Part shown: positions 31,842-40,247 of the stretch, one piece after another | Position numbering within the stretch: the stretch's first letter is position 1 | Layout: each line of letters opens with the position of its first letter | NCBI GenBank assembly: GCA_900552935.1 | Contig: USBN01000001.1 | Coordinates: forward strand, 20,906-84,905 | DNA: 64,000 nucleotides | Source: an uncultured Coriobacteriaceae bacterium | Lineage (GTDB): Bacteria > Actinomycetota > Coriobacteriia > Coriobacteriales > Atopobiaceae | Direction: 5' to 3' | Made by a program: the position numbers and the translations under genes | The notes under the pieces: model-generated | Databases searched by the model: none | Seen by the model: only the letters and a program-made list of their open reading frames with translations | Told to the model about the DNA's origin: nothing

Positions 31842-33032
31842 ATGGGGTTCAAGACGTACACCTGCCCGATCGCCAAGAGTTGCGGCGGATGCGAGTGGCT
31901 GGCAGTGCCCTACCCCATCCAGCTCAAGCGCAAGCGCGAGGCCGTGGTCGAGCTCTTCTCGGATATCCTCCCGGCGGACGTCATCGATGGCCTTGCGGTC
32001 TATGGCATGGACGAGGACGGCGAGGAGCCCGTCCGCTACCGCCACAAGGCGGCGACGCCTTTCGCCCCCGGCCCGCACGGCCGCGTGCGCTCGGGGTTCT
32101 ATGCCAGGGGAACGCACCGCATCGTCCCGTGCGCCAACTGCCTGGTCGAGGCGCCCCGCGCGCGCCAGGCCCTGAACGCCGTGGCTCGCGCCGCCGAGGA
32201 CCTGCGCATCCCCGCCTATGACGAGGACCGCGGCCGCGGGCTTCTCCGTCACGCCGTAGTGCGCATGGGCTACGCGACCGACGAGTGCCTGCTCACCGTC
32301 GTGACGAACGGCAGGGGCATCGCGCGCGAGAGAGAGTTCGTCCAGCGCGTGCGCGCGAGGGCACCCTTCGTCACCGCGATGGCGCAGAACGTCAACCAGC
32401 GTCGTACGAACGCGATCCTCGGCCACGAGTCCCGCCCGCTCTTTGGCGGCGGCAAGATGGTCGACGAACTCCTCGGCTGCGAGTTCGAGATTGGGCCCAC
32501 CTCGTTCTACCAGACGAACCCCTCCCAGACCGAGGTGCTCTACTCCCTCGCCATCAACGGCGCGGGGCTCGAGAGCGGCATGCGCGTGCTCGACGCCTAC
32601 TGCGGTATCGGCACCATCGGCATGTGCGCGGCGCGCCAGGTCCCCGGCCTCGAGGTCGTGGGCGTGGAGCAGGTGGACGGCGCCGTCGGCGACGCGCGCA
32701 AGAACGCCCGCCGCAACAACCTCGAGGACCGCTGCCGCTTCGTCTGCGCGGATGCGACCGCCTACATGAAGGACGTCGCCCGTGGCGACCGCGCGGGCTT
32801 CGACGTCGTCCTCATGGACCCGCCCCGCGCGGGTTCGACGCCCACGTTCATCAACGGTGTGCTTGGGCTCGCACCCGAACGCGTCGTCTACGTGAGCTGC
32901 AACCCCGTGACCCAGCGCCGTGACCTCGAACAGTTCCTCGCCGGCGGCTATGAGGTGGAGCGGCTTGACGTGGTGGACATGTTCCCGCACACCAAGCACG
33001 CGGAGACGGTCGCAGTGCTAAAGCGCAGGTAG
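31842..33032 (+). CDS. 23S rRNA (uracil-C5)-methyltransferase, RlmD/RumA-like
   Basis: A 396-residue class I SAM-dependent RNA methyltransferase. The start MGFKTYTCPIAKSCGGCEWL is preceded by GAGGAGACGC. Cys residues in CPIAKSCGGC, with a later one in VPCANC, fit the 4Fe-4S site of RumA. The SAM site is VLDAYCGIGTIGM, and the catalytic region has MDPPRAGS and VVYVSCNPVTQRRDL with the nucleophilic Cys. The N-terminal TRAM domain of classical RlmD is missing, so the protein is shorter than E. coli RlmD (433 residues). The methylated position (U1939, U747 or another) cannot be decided. Confidence 0.85.
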   Translation: MGFKTYTCPIAKSCGGCEWLAVPYPIQLKRKREAVVELFSDILPADVIDGLAVYGMDEDGEEPVRYRHKAATPFAPGPHGRVRSGFYARGTHRIVPCANCLVEAPRARQALNAVARAAEDLRIPAYDEDRGRGLLRHAVVRMGYATDECLLTVVTNGRGIAREREFVQRVRARAPFVTAMAQNVNQRRTNAILGHESRPLFGGGKMVDELLGCEFEIGPTSFYQTNPSQTEVLYSLAINGAGLESGMRVLDAYCGIGTIGMCAARQVPGLEVVGVEQVDGAVGDARKNARRNNLEDRCRFVCADATAYMKDVARGDRAGFDVVLMDPPRAGSTPTFINGVLGLAPERVVYVSCNPVTQRRDLEQFLAGGYEVERLDVVDMFPHTKHAETVAVLKRR

Positions 33033-33101
33033 GGGGCAAGCGACGCAGCGCCACGCGCGCAGACGCACCCTGACACCCAGGCAGCCACGGCACGCAACAA
33101 A

Positions 33102-33142
33102 AGGTCCCGGCCACCCTCGTAAACGAGAAGTGACCGGGACCT
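33102..33142. terminator. Bidirectional terminator between the methyltransferase and purN
   Basis: AGGTCCCGG (33102-33110) pairs with CCGGGACCT (33134-33142), with an inner CTCGT/ACGAG stem. The minus strand continues TTTTGTTGC; the plus strand continues CTTCATTA. It can serve the two convergent genes. Confidence 0.8.
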
Positions 33143-33211
33143 CTTCATTAAGCTAGTTCGGTGAACCCGTTGCGGCGAACCCGTCGTGATGAACCCGTTG
33201 CGGCGGATGCC

Positions 33212-33832
33212 CTACGCCGGATCAATCGCCACGGTGTTGTTCTCGCGAACATGAACGCGACCGTCCGCGAGCCAGCCGATGACCTCGGGATAGAGCTCGT
33301 GCTCGATCTCGTGGATGTGGGCTTCGAGGGTGTCGACGTCCCAGCCCTCCTCAACCGCCAGCGCACGCTGGGCGATGATCGGGCCCTTGTCGTACTCCTC
33401 GTTGGCAAAGTGAACCGTGACGCCCGTGACCTTCACGCCGCGGTCGAACGCGTCCTGGATGGCGTGCGCGCCACGGAAGCTCGGCAGGAGCGCCGGGTGC
33501 AGGTTCACGACGCGGTTGGGGAAGGCGTCGAGTAGCGACGCATGGACCATGCGCATGTAGCCGGCCATGATGATGTACTCGCAGCCACGCTCGCGGAACA
33601 TCCTGGCGATGAAATCGTCGGGATCGTCGTTCTCCTTGTAGAACTCCTTGGAGAGCGTGAAGGAATCGACGCCCGCCGCCTCGGCGCGCTTGAGGCCGTA
33701 GGCGTCGGGGCGGCTCGAGATCACGAGCTCGACGCTCGCGTTCAGGCTACCGTCGTTGATGCGGTCGATGATGGCCTGCAGGTTCGTGCCGCTGCCGGAG
33801 ATCAGGACGCCAATCTTGAGGGGTTCGCTCAT
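33212..33832 (-). CDS. purN: Phosphoribosylglycinamide formyltransferase
   Basis: A 206-residue enzyme of purine synthesis that formylates GAR using 10-formyl-tetrahydrofolate. It has VLISGSGTNLQAIID at the N-terminus (phosphate binding), IIMAGYMRMV in the centre, and NLHPALLPSFRGAHAIQDAF with the catalytic Asn/His. Its length is normal for PurN. The start lies nine bases after the purM stop, in one operon with purF and purM. Short direct repeats (GAACCCGTTGCGGC type) occur just after the stop, between 33160 and 33206. Confidence 0.93.
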   Translation of the reverse strand: MSEPLKIGVLISGSGTNLQAIIDRINDGSLNASVELVISSRPDAYGLKRAEAAGVDSFTLSKEFYKENDDPDDFIARMFRERGCEYIIMAGYMRMVHASLLDAFPNRVVNLHPALLPSFRGAHAIQDAFDRGVKVTGVTVHFANEEYDKGPIIAQRALAVEEGWDVDTLEAHIHEIEHELYPEVIGWLADGRVHVRENNTVAIDPA

Positions 33833-33841
33833 GCTACCCCC

Positions 33842-34918
33842 CTACTCGGCGTCGTCGCGGTAGAGGACCTCGCCGGAACCGGCGACGCACTCGCCCATGA
33901 GGAACGGGTCGAGACCCTCGGCCTTAAGGGCGGCCGTCACGGCGTCGACGTCCTCGGGAGCGCAGATGATGCTCATGCCAACGCCCATGTTGAAGGTCTT
34001 GTAGGCCTCGTCGAGAGAGAGGCCAGCAAGGCGGCTCACGTAGCCGATGATGGGCGGGATGCTCCAGGCGGGGCCAGCCTCGCCGCCGCGATAGACCAGG
34101 GCGTCGACGTCCGCGGGAAGCGCGCGGTTGAGGTTCTCGGTGATGCCGCCGCCAGTGATGTGGGCCATGGCGTGAATGGGCGCGCCGGCATGCAGGGCGC
34201 GGATGAGCTGGCCGGCGTAGATGGTGGTCGGGCGCATGACAGCGTCAGCCACGGACTCGCCGAGCTCCTCGTTATAGGCCTCGAGCTCCTCGACGGTCTT
34301 GCCCTCGATGGCGACCTTGCGGACGAGCGAGTAGCCGTTCGAGTGGATGCCGGAGCTGGCGAGGCCAAGGATGACGTCTCCGGCCTTGACCTTCTCGGGA
34401 CCGATCATCTTCGGTCGGTCGACGACGCCCACGACGAAACCGGCGAGGTCATAGTCGTCCGGGTTCATGACGCCGGGATGCTCGGCCATCTCGCCGCCGA
34501 CGAGGGCGCAGCCACTCTTCTTGCAGCCGTTAGCGATGCCCTTAACAATCTCAGCGACGTGCTCGGCGCGAAGCTTGCCGATAGCAACGTAGTCGAGGAA
34601 GAACAGCGGCTCGGCGCCGATGGGCACGACGTCATCGACGCACATCGCGACGAGGTCCTCACCCACGGTGTCGTGACGATCGAGCAGCTGGGCGATAGCG
34701 AGCTTGGTGCCCACGCCATCGGTGCCGGAGACCATCACGGGGTCTTCCATGTCCTTGAACGCGGCCGCGGAGAAGCAGCCGCCAAAGCCGCCGAGGCCAC
34801 CGATGACCTCAGGACGGTTGGTCTCCTTCACAGCCGCCTTGATGGCGTCGACCGCGCGAGCGCCCTCAGCGGTGGAGACGCCGGCGTCCTCGTACGTCAC
34901 GTGCTTTTCGTTGCTCAT
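33842..34918 (-). CDS. purM: Phosphoribosylformylglycinamidine cyclo-ligase
   Basis: A 358-residue AIR synthetase that closes the imidazole ring of AIR using ATP. The start MSNEKHVTYEDAGVSTAEGARAV is chosen by similarity; upstream in-frame codons do not resemble the family. Motifs include GGFGGCFSAA, VSGTDGVGTKL (ATP/phosphate), GGEMAEHPG, GLASSGIHSNGYSLVRK and HITGGGITEN. It lies between purF and purN on the same strand. Confidence 0.95.
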   Translation of the reverse strand: MSNEKHVTYEDAGVSTAEGARAVDAIKAAVKETNRPEVIGGLGGFGGCFSAAAFKDMEDPVMVSGTDGVGTKLAIAQLLDRHDTVGEDLVAMCVDDVVPIGAEPLFFLDYVAIGKLRAEHVAEIVKGIANGCKKSGCALVGGEMAEHPGVMNPDDYDLAGFVVGVVDRPKMIGPEKVKAGDVILGLASSGIHSNGYSLVRKVAIEGKTVEELEAYNEELGESVADAVMRPTTIYAGQLIRALHAGAPIHAMAHITGGGITENLNRALPADVDALVYRGGEAGPAWSIPPIIGYVSRLAGLSLDEAYKTFNMGVGMSIICAPEDVDAVTAALKAEGLDPFLMGECVAGSGEVLYRDDAE

Positions 34919-34993
34919 GTCTGTCCTTTCGCGGGCCTGGGACCCTCGAGCCTTCGATCGCACACCCGGCACCTTGCCGGGAGAGCGGCTTGT

Positions 34994-36598
34994 CTACAGT
35001 TCCTTCTTGGCGACGTCCTGGATATCCATCTGCGAGGCCTCGCTCGCACGGCTGAGGTTGCGCGGCTTATAGCCCTCGAGGAACTTGCCCTTCGAGAAGC
35101 TCGCGGGGATCTCGACGGGATAGCAGCCGGTGAAGCATGCCTCGCAGTAGCCGGAGCAGCCCTCGGCGCAACCCTCGCACCCCGCGAGAGACGGGACACA
35201 GGCGCGCAGGCCGTCAACGGAAAGGAAGCCAAGGGAGTCCGCGCCGATGAACTCGCAGATCTCATCGACGTCCTTGCGGGCGGAGATGAGCTGGTCCTGC
35301 GTGTCCGTGTCGATACCGTAGAAGCACGGCCAGATGACCTCAGGCGAGTTGATGCGCATGTGGACTTCGGCGGCGCCGGCGTCCTTCAGCATGCGGACGA
35401 TCTGCTTGGAGGTGGTGCCGCGCACGATCGAGTCATCGATGACAACGAGGCGCTTGCCGGCGACGTTGTCCGCAAGGGCGTTGAGCTTGAGACGGACGCC
35501 CATCTCGCGCAGCTCCTGCGTGGGTTGGATGAAGGTGCGGGCGACGTAGCGGTTCTTGATGAGGCCCTCGCCAAAGGGCAGGCCGAGCTCATGGGCGAAG
35601 CCCTCCGCGGGCGGCAGGCCGGAATCGGGCACGCCAATGACGAGGTCCGCGTCGACCGGGCACTCGCGAGCGAGCTGAACGCCCATCTGATAGCGCATCG
35701 AGTAGACGCTCTTGCCGTGGAAGCGCGTGTCAGGGCGCGCGAAGTAGACGTGCTCGAAGATGCACTCCGCGCGAGGCTCCGGATCGAGCACCTGCTCGCA
35801 AGAGATGCCGTCGTCAGAGATGCGGATGATCTCACCGGGACGAACGTCGCGAACATACTCTGCACCCACGATATCGAGGGCGCAGGTCTCGCTGGCGACG
35901 CACCAACCCTGCTCGTTAGGGAGCTTGCCGAGGCACAGCGGGCGGATGCCACGGGGGTCACGGAAGGCATAGAGGGCGTTCTCGCGGACGAGTGCCATGG
36001 CGTAACCGCCCTCCATCATGGCCATCGCATGAGCGATACCACTACGGAGCTGGTGCTTCTTCTCCGTGAAGAAGCCGATGAGGCGCGCGGCGACCTCGGA
36101 GTCGGTCTGGGTGCGGAAGGGAACGCCCATGTTGATGAGCTCGACGCGAAGCTGGTCGAAGTTCACGAGCGTGCCGTTGTGGGCGAGGGCAATGATGACC
36201 TCGTTGATGGCGGAAAGGTGCGGCTGGGCACTCTCCCAGCCCTTCGAGCCCGCGGTGCCGTAACGGACGTGGCCCACGGCGACCTTACCGGAAAGAGCGG
36301 AGAGGTCGGAGTCCGTGAAGACCTGCGTGACGAGGCCGAGGTCCTTGCGCACGAACACGCTCTTGCCATCGCCGACGGCGATACCCGCGCTCTCCTGGCC
36401 GCGGTGCTGCAGGGCGTGGAGCGCGAAGTAGGTCATGCGCGCGACATCGCGACCGGGAGCCCAGATACCGAAGATGCCGCACTCGTCGTGGAGGGAGTCA
36501 TCCCCCATGGTCGCCTCGAGACCCGCCGGCTTGTCACCGGAGTCGACGCCGACCACGTGGGTCGCCTCGCAGACGTCGATCATGGAGCAGTCAGACAT
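34994..36598 (-). CDS. purF: Amidophosphoribosyltransferase
   Basis: A 534-residue enzyme for the first committed step of purine synthesis (PRPP plus glutamine to phosphoribosylamine). Cys40 in HDECGIFGIW is the glutaminase nucleophile, exposed after removal of a 39-residue propeptide, as in the Bacillus-type enzyme. The PRPP-binding site is VVIDDSIVRGTTSKQIV. Cys-rich segments near the C-terminus (LAGCEGCAEGC and YCEACFTGCYP) fit a 4Fe-4S cluster as in Bacillus PurF. GGAAGG precedes the ATG. It is first of the purF-purM-purN genes and 18 bases downstream of the sortase gene. Confidence 0.95.
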   Translation of the reverse strand: MSDCSMIDVCEATHVVGVDSGDKPAGLEATMGDDSLHDECGIFGIWAPGRDVARMTYFALHALQHRGQESAGIAVGDGKSVFVRKDLGLVTQVFTDSDLSALSGKVAVGHVRYGTAGSKGWESAQPHLSAINEVIIALAHNGTLVNFDQLRVELINMGVPFRTQTDSEVAARLIGFFTEKKHQLRSGIAHAMAMMEGGYAMALVRENALYAFRDPRGIRPLCLGKLPNEQGWCVASETCALDIVGAEYVRDVRPGEIIRISDDGISCEQVLDPEPRAECIFEHVYFARPDTRFHGKSVYSMRYQMGVQLARECPVDADLVIGVPDSGLPPAEGFAHELGLPFGEGLIKNRYVARTFIQPTQELREMGVRLKLNALADNVAGKRLVVIDDSIVRGTTSKQIVRMLKDAGAAEVHMRINSPEVIWPCFYGIDTDTQDQLISARKDVDEICEFIGADSLGFLSVDGLRACVPSLAGCEGCAEGCSGYCEACFTGCYPVEIPASFSKGKFLEGYKPRNLSRASEASQMDIQDVAKKEL

Positions 36599-36616
36599 TC
36601 GTTACCTTCCGCTTCG

Positions 36617-37558
36617 CTAGCTTTCGCTGTTCTGGTTGGGGTGGATCTCACTCTTGAGGGCGCACACGAGCAGGCCGCGCCCATTGCCTTTGCCAAAGTT
36701 GTTCTCGTAGTCACACGTGCAGAGCGTAAGCACCTTCGTGACCGAATTCACCGCCGAGTCGGCGTCCGTCGCGCTCGCGCTCGCGCGGGCGAGAAGGCCC
36801 TTAAGGTAGGTGTGGAAGTCATCGTCAGACGCGAAGGCGACGGAGCGTGCCTCGGCCTCGGTTGCCGCGGCCTTGTAGAAGAGCAGGGGCTCCAGCTCGT
36901 AGGCGGCATCAGGCGTGACGTACCAAATAGACGAGAAGGAATTCAGGCCGTCCTGGTTCGCAAACTCGTCGATATCCGCGAACATCGACCCGTCGTTCAG
37001 GTGGTGCCCGTAGATGATGGTCTGACGGTCAACGAGGCCGGGGCGGGCGTTGTCGCAGTCCATGAAGATCTGGCCACCGACGGAGTACTCGCCAGACGCC
37101 GTCGTGCGGAGGTACTCGTTGTTGGTGTCACCCTGGTAGACGGGGTAATCGACATGCGTGCCCGGAATGTACAGCCAGCCCGTGATGTCGTCGTTCACGG
37201 CCCGCAGGCCATCCCAGTCGACGCTCACCGGGCAGCCGCTTTCGGCCGGATCATCCGAGACAGTCGCATATGCGGCGAGTTTCTCGTTGTTGGCGGCGTT
37301 CGCGGCGTACTCCGCCTGGGCGCGCGCGTAGAGCACGCCGGCGGTAACGAGAAGGGCCACGCCCACGACGAGCAGCACCGTGGAGAGCACGTTGCGGCCC
37401 TTGCGTTTTGGTTGCCTCTGCTGCCGAGGAGCTGCCGTGCGACGTGAGGATGACATCCTAGGACCAGCCGGGAGCGGCTGGACTGCGGCATGACGACGAG
37501 TCTGCGTGGGCTGCGCGTCAGTCTTGAAGTGCTTTCCCCTCGATGCGTCTCTAGACAC
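36617..37558 (-). CDS. srtB: Class B sortase
   Basis: A 313-residue transpeptidase with a basic cytoplasmic N-terminus and one helix (VLSTVLLVVGVALLVTAGVLY). The sortase fold follows, with the SrtB features GWLYIPGTHVDYPVYQG and the catalytic His in IYGHHLNDGSMF. The catalytic Cys is in VLTLCTCDYE, and an Arg lies in GRGLLV. Sortases cleave LPXTG-like signals and join proteins to peptidoglycan or to each other. The three surface proteins of this window have LPQTG or IPQTG signals and are possible substrates, although class B enzymes often have other targets. It lies between purE and purF, in the same direction, 18 bases before purF, so it is probably cotranscribed with purine genes. Confidence 0.88.
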   Translation of the reverse strand: MSRDASRGKHFKTDAQPTQTRRHAAVQPLPAGPRMSSSRRTAAPRQQRQPKRKGRNVLSTVLLVVGVALLVTAGVLYARAQAEYAANAANNEKLAAYATVSDDPAESGCPVSVDWDGLRAVNDDITGWLYIPGTHVDYPVYQGDTNNEYLRTTASGEYSVGGQIFMDCDNARPGLVDRQTIIYGHHLNDGSMFADIDEFANQDGLNSFSSIWYVTPDAAYELEPLLFYKAAATEAEARSVAFASDDDFHTYLKGLLARASASATDADSAVNSVTKVLTLCTCDYENNFGKGNGRGLLVCALKSEIHPNQNSES

Positions 37559-37570
37559 GAAGACTACCGC

Positions 37571-38032
37571 CTAGGCCTCTGCCATGGCACGCTTGAACTC
37601 GACCATCTTTTCGCGCCACTCGGGCATGGTGGCGCCGAGGATCTGCGTGGCGTAGATGGCGGCGTTCTTCGCGCCGTTGATGGCGACGCAGGCGACAGGG
37701 ACGCCGGAAGGCATCTGCACCATCGAGAGGAGGGAGTCCATGCCACCGAGGTCACTCGTCTTCATGGGGACGCCGATGATGGGCAGCGGCGTGAAGGCGG
37801 CGACGACGCCACCCAGGTGCGCGGCCTTGCCGGCTGCGGCGATGATGACCTTGATTCCGCGGTCCGCGGCGCTCGAGGCCCACTCGTGGACCTTGTCGGG
37901 CGTACGGTGGGCGCTCGCGATCACGAGCTCATAGGGGACGCCAAGCTCGTCAAGCTGCTTGGTGCATGCCTCCATCACCGGCATGTCAGACTTCGATCCC
38001 ATGATGATTCCAACAAGTGGCTGCACTGCCAT
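37571..38032 (-). CDS. purE: N5-carboxyaminoimidazole ribonucleotide mutase
   Basis: A 153-residue PurE starting MAVQPLVGIIMGSKSDMPVM. GSKSD and the SAHRTPD motif hold the active site (Ser, Asp, His). AAGKAAHLGGVVAAFT and PIIGVPM follow. It moves the carboxyl group of N5-CAIR to C4 to form CAIR. It is first in the gene run purE-srtB-purF-purM-purN, 12 bases before the sortase gene. No purK is visible in the window. Confidence 0.94.
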   Translation of the reverse strand: MAVQPLVGIIMGSKSDMPVMEACTKQLDELGVPYELVIASAHRTPDKVHEWASSAADRGIKVIIAAAGKAAHLGGVVAAFTPLPIIGVPMKTSDLGGMDSLLSMVQMPSGVPVACVAINGAKNAAIYATQILGATMPEWREKMVEFKRAMAEA

Positions 38033-38205
38033 GTGTCGCTCCTCTGGTTGGTTGTATGTGATGCGGGCTTGCCGCAAATTACTAGTATAACCACGATAAG
38101 CCCGATAGCGGACAAGCAGCGTGAAGGGCTATCCTGTGATGGCATCATTTATCTGAGATTTGCGGCGCGTCGCCCAATCTCGTACGCGACCTACCTGGAG
38201 AGTCC

Positions 38206-39084
38206 ATGACCTGCGCCCGCGACCTTGTCCTCTATGAACGTCGAGGCCCCGTCCTCCCCCGCGTCGCCGCCGTCCACGACTTGTGCGGTTACGGCAAGTG
38301 TTCCCTTGGCATCGCCATACCCGTGCTCTCCTGCGCGGGCATCGACGTGTGCGCAGTTCCCACCTCGCTCCTCTCGGCACACACGAAGTTTGCGGACTTC
38401 TACATGCATGACACCACGCCCTTGCTTGGCGCCTATCTCGACGCCTGGGCAAAGGAGGGTATCGAGCTCGACGGCATCTACTCCGGGTTCCTCGGTTCTG
38501 CCGAGCAGGTCTCCTATGTCCGCAGGCTCTGGCGCGAGCAGCCGGGCGCGCTTCGCATCGTCGACCCGGTCATGGGAGACGGCGGTAAGAAGTACCGCAC
38601 CTACACGGACGAGATGTGCGAGGCCACGCGAGCGCTCGTCGCCGGTACGGACCTCCTCACGCCCAACCTCACGGAGGCATCCATCCTGACGGGCCTTCCC
38701 TACGAGGGCCAGAACGTCGACGAGAACTTCGTGGCTCGTATGGCGTCCTCCCTGCTCGAGATGGGCGCGAAGTGTGTCGTCATCAAGGGCGTCGTGCGCG
38801 AGGGCGAGAGCGTCATCAGGAACTACGTCGCCTGCGACACCGATGACGCGCCCGTCGAGGTGACCGGCGAGCTCCTTCCCTACATGATCCACGGCACGGG
38901 AGACCTCTTCGCGAGCGCCCTCACGGCGGCGGTCTTCGCCGGGAAGCCCGTGGTCGAGGCCGTACGATTCGCCGGCACGCTCGTCAGGGACGCCATGCGC
39001 ATCACCCCGGCGCAGCCGGATTACGAGCTGCGTGGCGTTAGCTTCGAGTCTGTCCTCGGTGAGGTCACCGCGCTGCTCGATTAA
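38206..39084 (+). CDS. Pyridoxal/pyridoxamine kinase
   Basis: A 292-residue PfkB-superfamily kinase of vitamin B6 salvage. It has AAVHDLCGYGKCSLGIAIPV at the N-terminus, SGFLGSAEQ, VDPVMGDGGKKY, TPNLTEASILTG, and the nucleotide/catalytic motif HGTGDLFASAL. The pattern is that of the PdxK/PdxY branch rather than ThiD. It phosphorylates pyridoxal, pyridoxine or pyridoxamine to make the PLP cofactor. It is divergent from purE and has its own terminator. Confidence 0.85.
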   Translation: MTCARDLVLYERRGPVLPRVAAVHDLCGYGKCSLGIAIPVLSCAGIDVCAVPTSLLSAHTKFADFYMHDTTPLLGAYLDAWAKEGIELDGIYSGFLGSAEQVSYVRRLWREQPGALRIVDPVMGDGGKKYRTYTDEMCEATRALVAGTDLLTPNLTEASILTGLPYEGQNVDENFVARMASSLLEMGAKCVVIKGVVREGESVIRNYVACDTDDAPVEVTGELLPYMIHGTGDLFASALTAAVFAGKPVVEAVRFAGTLVRDAMRITPAQPDYELRGVSFESVLGEVTALLD

Positions 39085-39125
39085 CGCCGGGGGTGCCCGC
39101 GCGCAAAGCGTCCCGGCTAACAAAC

Positions 39126-39159
39126 AAGGCCGCCAGCGAATCATCCCGCTGGCGGCCTT
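39126..39159. terminator. Bidirectional terminator after the pyridoxal kinase gene
   Basis: AAGGCCGCCAGCG (39126-39138) pairs perfectly with CGCTGGCGGCCTT (39147-39159). It lies between the convergent kinase and single-helix protein genes. Confidence 0.85.
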
Positions 39160-39181
39160 CTCGTGTCTATGAGAGCCGGAG

Positions 39182-40057
39182 CTACTTGCCAGCAGCCTCG
39201 GTGGTGGCGGTCTCCGTCGTGGTGGCCTCGGTCGACGCCTCGGCAGTCGTGGCGGCCTCCGTCGTCGCCGGATTGCCAAGCACCGCGTCGAGCAGGTTGC
39301 CCTGGACCGTCACCTTGTCGCGGAGATTCTCGGCGGCGGTCTCGTCAAGACCGGTGATCATGCAGTTGAAGTTGAAGCCGCCATTGGGCGACGAGCTCTT
39401 CGTCCAGATGAAGGTCGCAAAGCGCTTGACGTTACCCGTGGGCTTGAGGAAGCCGAAGAAGGTGGACTGCTGGAACTTGCCGGTCTCGCTCACGTGCACG
39501 TCGACGTGGTAGACCACCTGCGTGATGTTGGGGTTGAGCAAGGCGTTGACCGAGAGGGCCGCCGCCTGAATCTGGGAGCCGGCGAGGCAGGCGAGTTCAT
39601 CCTTGCTCGCGGTGTCGACGACGGTGACCTCGATGCGGCCGCTCTCCTCGTTTGCCTCGAGGACCGTGAAGTCCTCCGGGAACTGGGTGAAGCCGTCACC
39701 CCACTCGACGCCGTTGCGAAGTGCCGAGGTGACCGAGGCATTATCGACCTTGTTGGCGAGCTGTGCGGTACCGGCACGGCGAATGACGCCACACGAGACC
39801 TGCGCGATGATCACGACGGCGAGCAGCGCCGCGACGACGAAGAACGCCGCGCGGGACATCGTCTTGCCAACGTTTGAGCCGGAGGGGTCCTCGCCAGAAA
39901 GCGGGTCGACATCGACGGCAGCCTTCTTCTGGCGACGACGGCCATGTTCCTTGCGAGCCTTGGAGGCGTTGGTGTGGCCCGTCTCGTCGACGTCGGCGAA
40001 CAGGGCCTCGACCTCGTCCGGGGTGGGAGCAGTCTGCTTGTTGTCCTTCTTTGCCAT
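39182..40057 (-). CDS. Hypothetical single-helix membrane protein
   Basis: A 291-residue protein of unknown function. A charged N-terminal region with a basic run (KARKEHGRRRQKKA) is followed by one transmembrane helix (AFFVVAALLAVVIIAQVSCGV) and an extracellular domain of about 170 residues (WGDGFTQFPEDFTVLEANEE, VVYHVDVHVSETGKFQ, FATFIWTKSS). The C-terminus is a Thr/Glu/Ala repeat tail. I recognise no family. The architecture suggests a type II envelope protein. It is not obviously linked to either neighbour. Confidence 0.6.
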   Translation of the reverse strand: MAKKDNKQTAPTPDEVEALFADVDETGHTNASKARKEHGRRRQKKAAVDVDPLSGEDPSGSNVGKTMSRAAFFVVAALLAVVIIAQVSCGVIRRAGTAQLANKVDNASVTSALRNGVEWGDGFTQFPEDFTVLEANEESGRIEVTVVDTASKDELACLAGSQIQAAALSVNALLNPNITQVVYHVDVHVSETGKFQQSTFFGFLKPTGNVKRFATFIWTKSSSPNGGFNFNCMITGLDETAAENLRDKVTVQGNLLDAVLGNPATTEAATTAEASTEATTTETATTEAAGK

Positions 40058-40181
40058 GAATCCATCTCCGCTTGGTTCGCCGCCGGGCGGCGCGAGTCAG
40101 TGGCAACCAGTATAGGCAGACCCCCTTCTAGCCGGGCAAATTCCCCTCAAGCTACATATGGCGGAAGAGAGGACAAAAGCT

Positions 40182-40213
40182 ACGCGCCGGAACCCGAACG
40201 GGATCCGGCGCGT
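40182..40213 (-). terminator. Terminator of the ABC transporter gene
   Basis: ACGCGCCGGA (40182-40191) pairs with TCCGGCGCGT (40204-40213); AGCTTTTGTCC follows on the minus strand. Confidence 0.75.
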
Positions 40214-40247
40214 CTCAAACGCATCTATGTGGCCGTAGCACCACTAT

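Noticed and set aside
33542..37447. A 1,301-codon plus-strand open frame opposite purN-purM-purF-srtB
   Set aside because: The opposite strand encodes four well-known proteins; the frame is an artefact of codon bias in GC-rich DNA.
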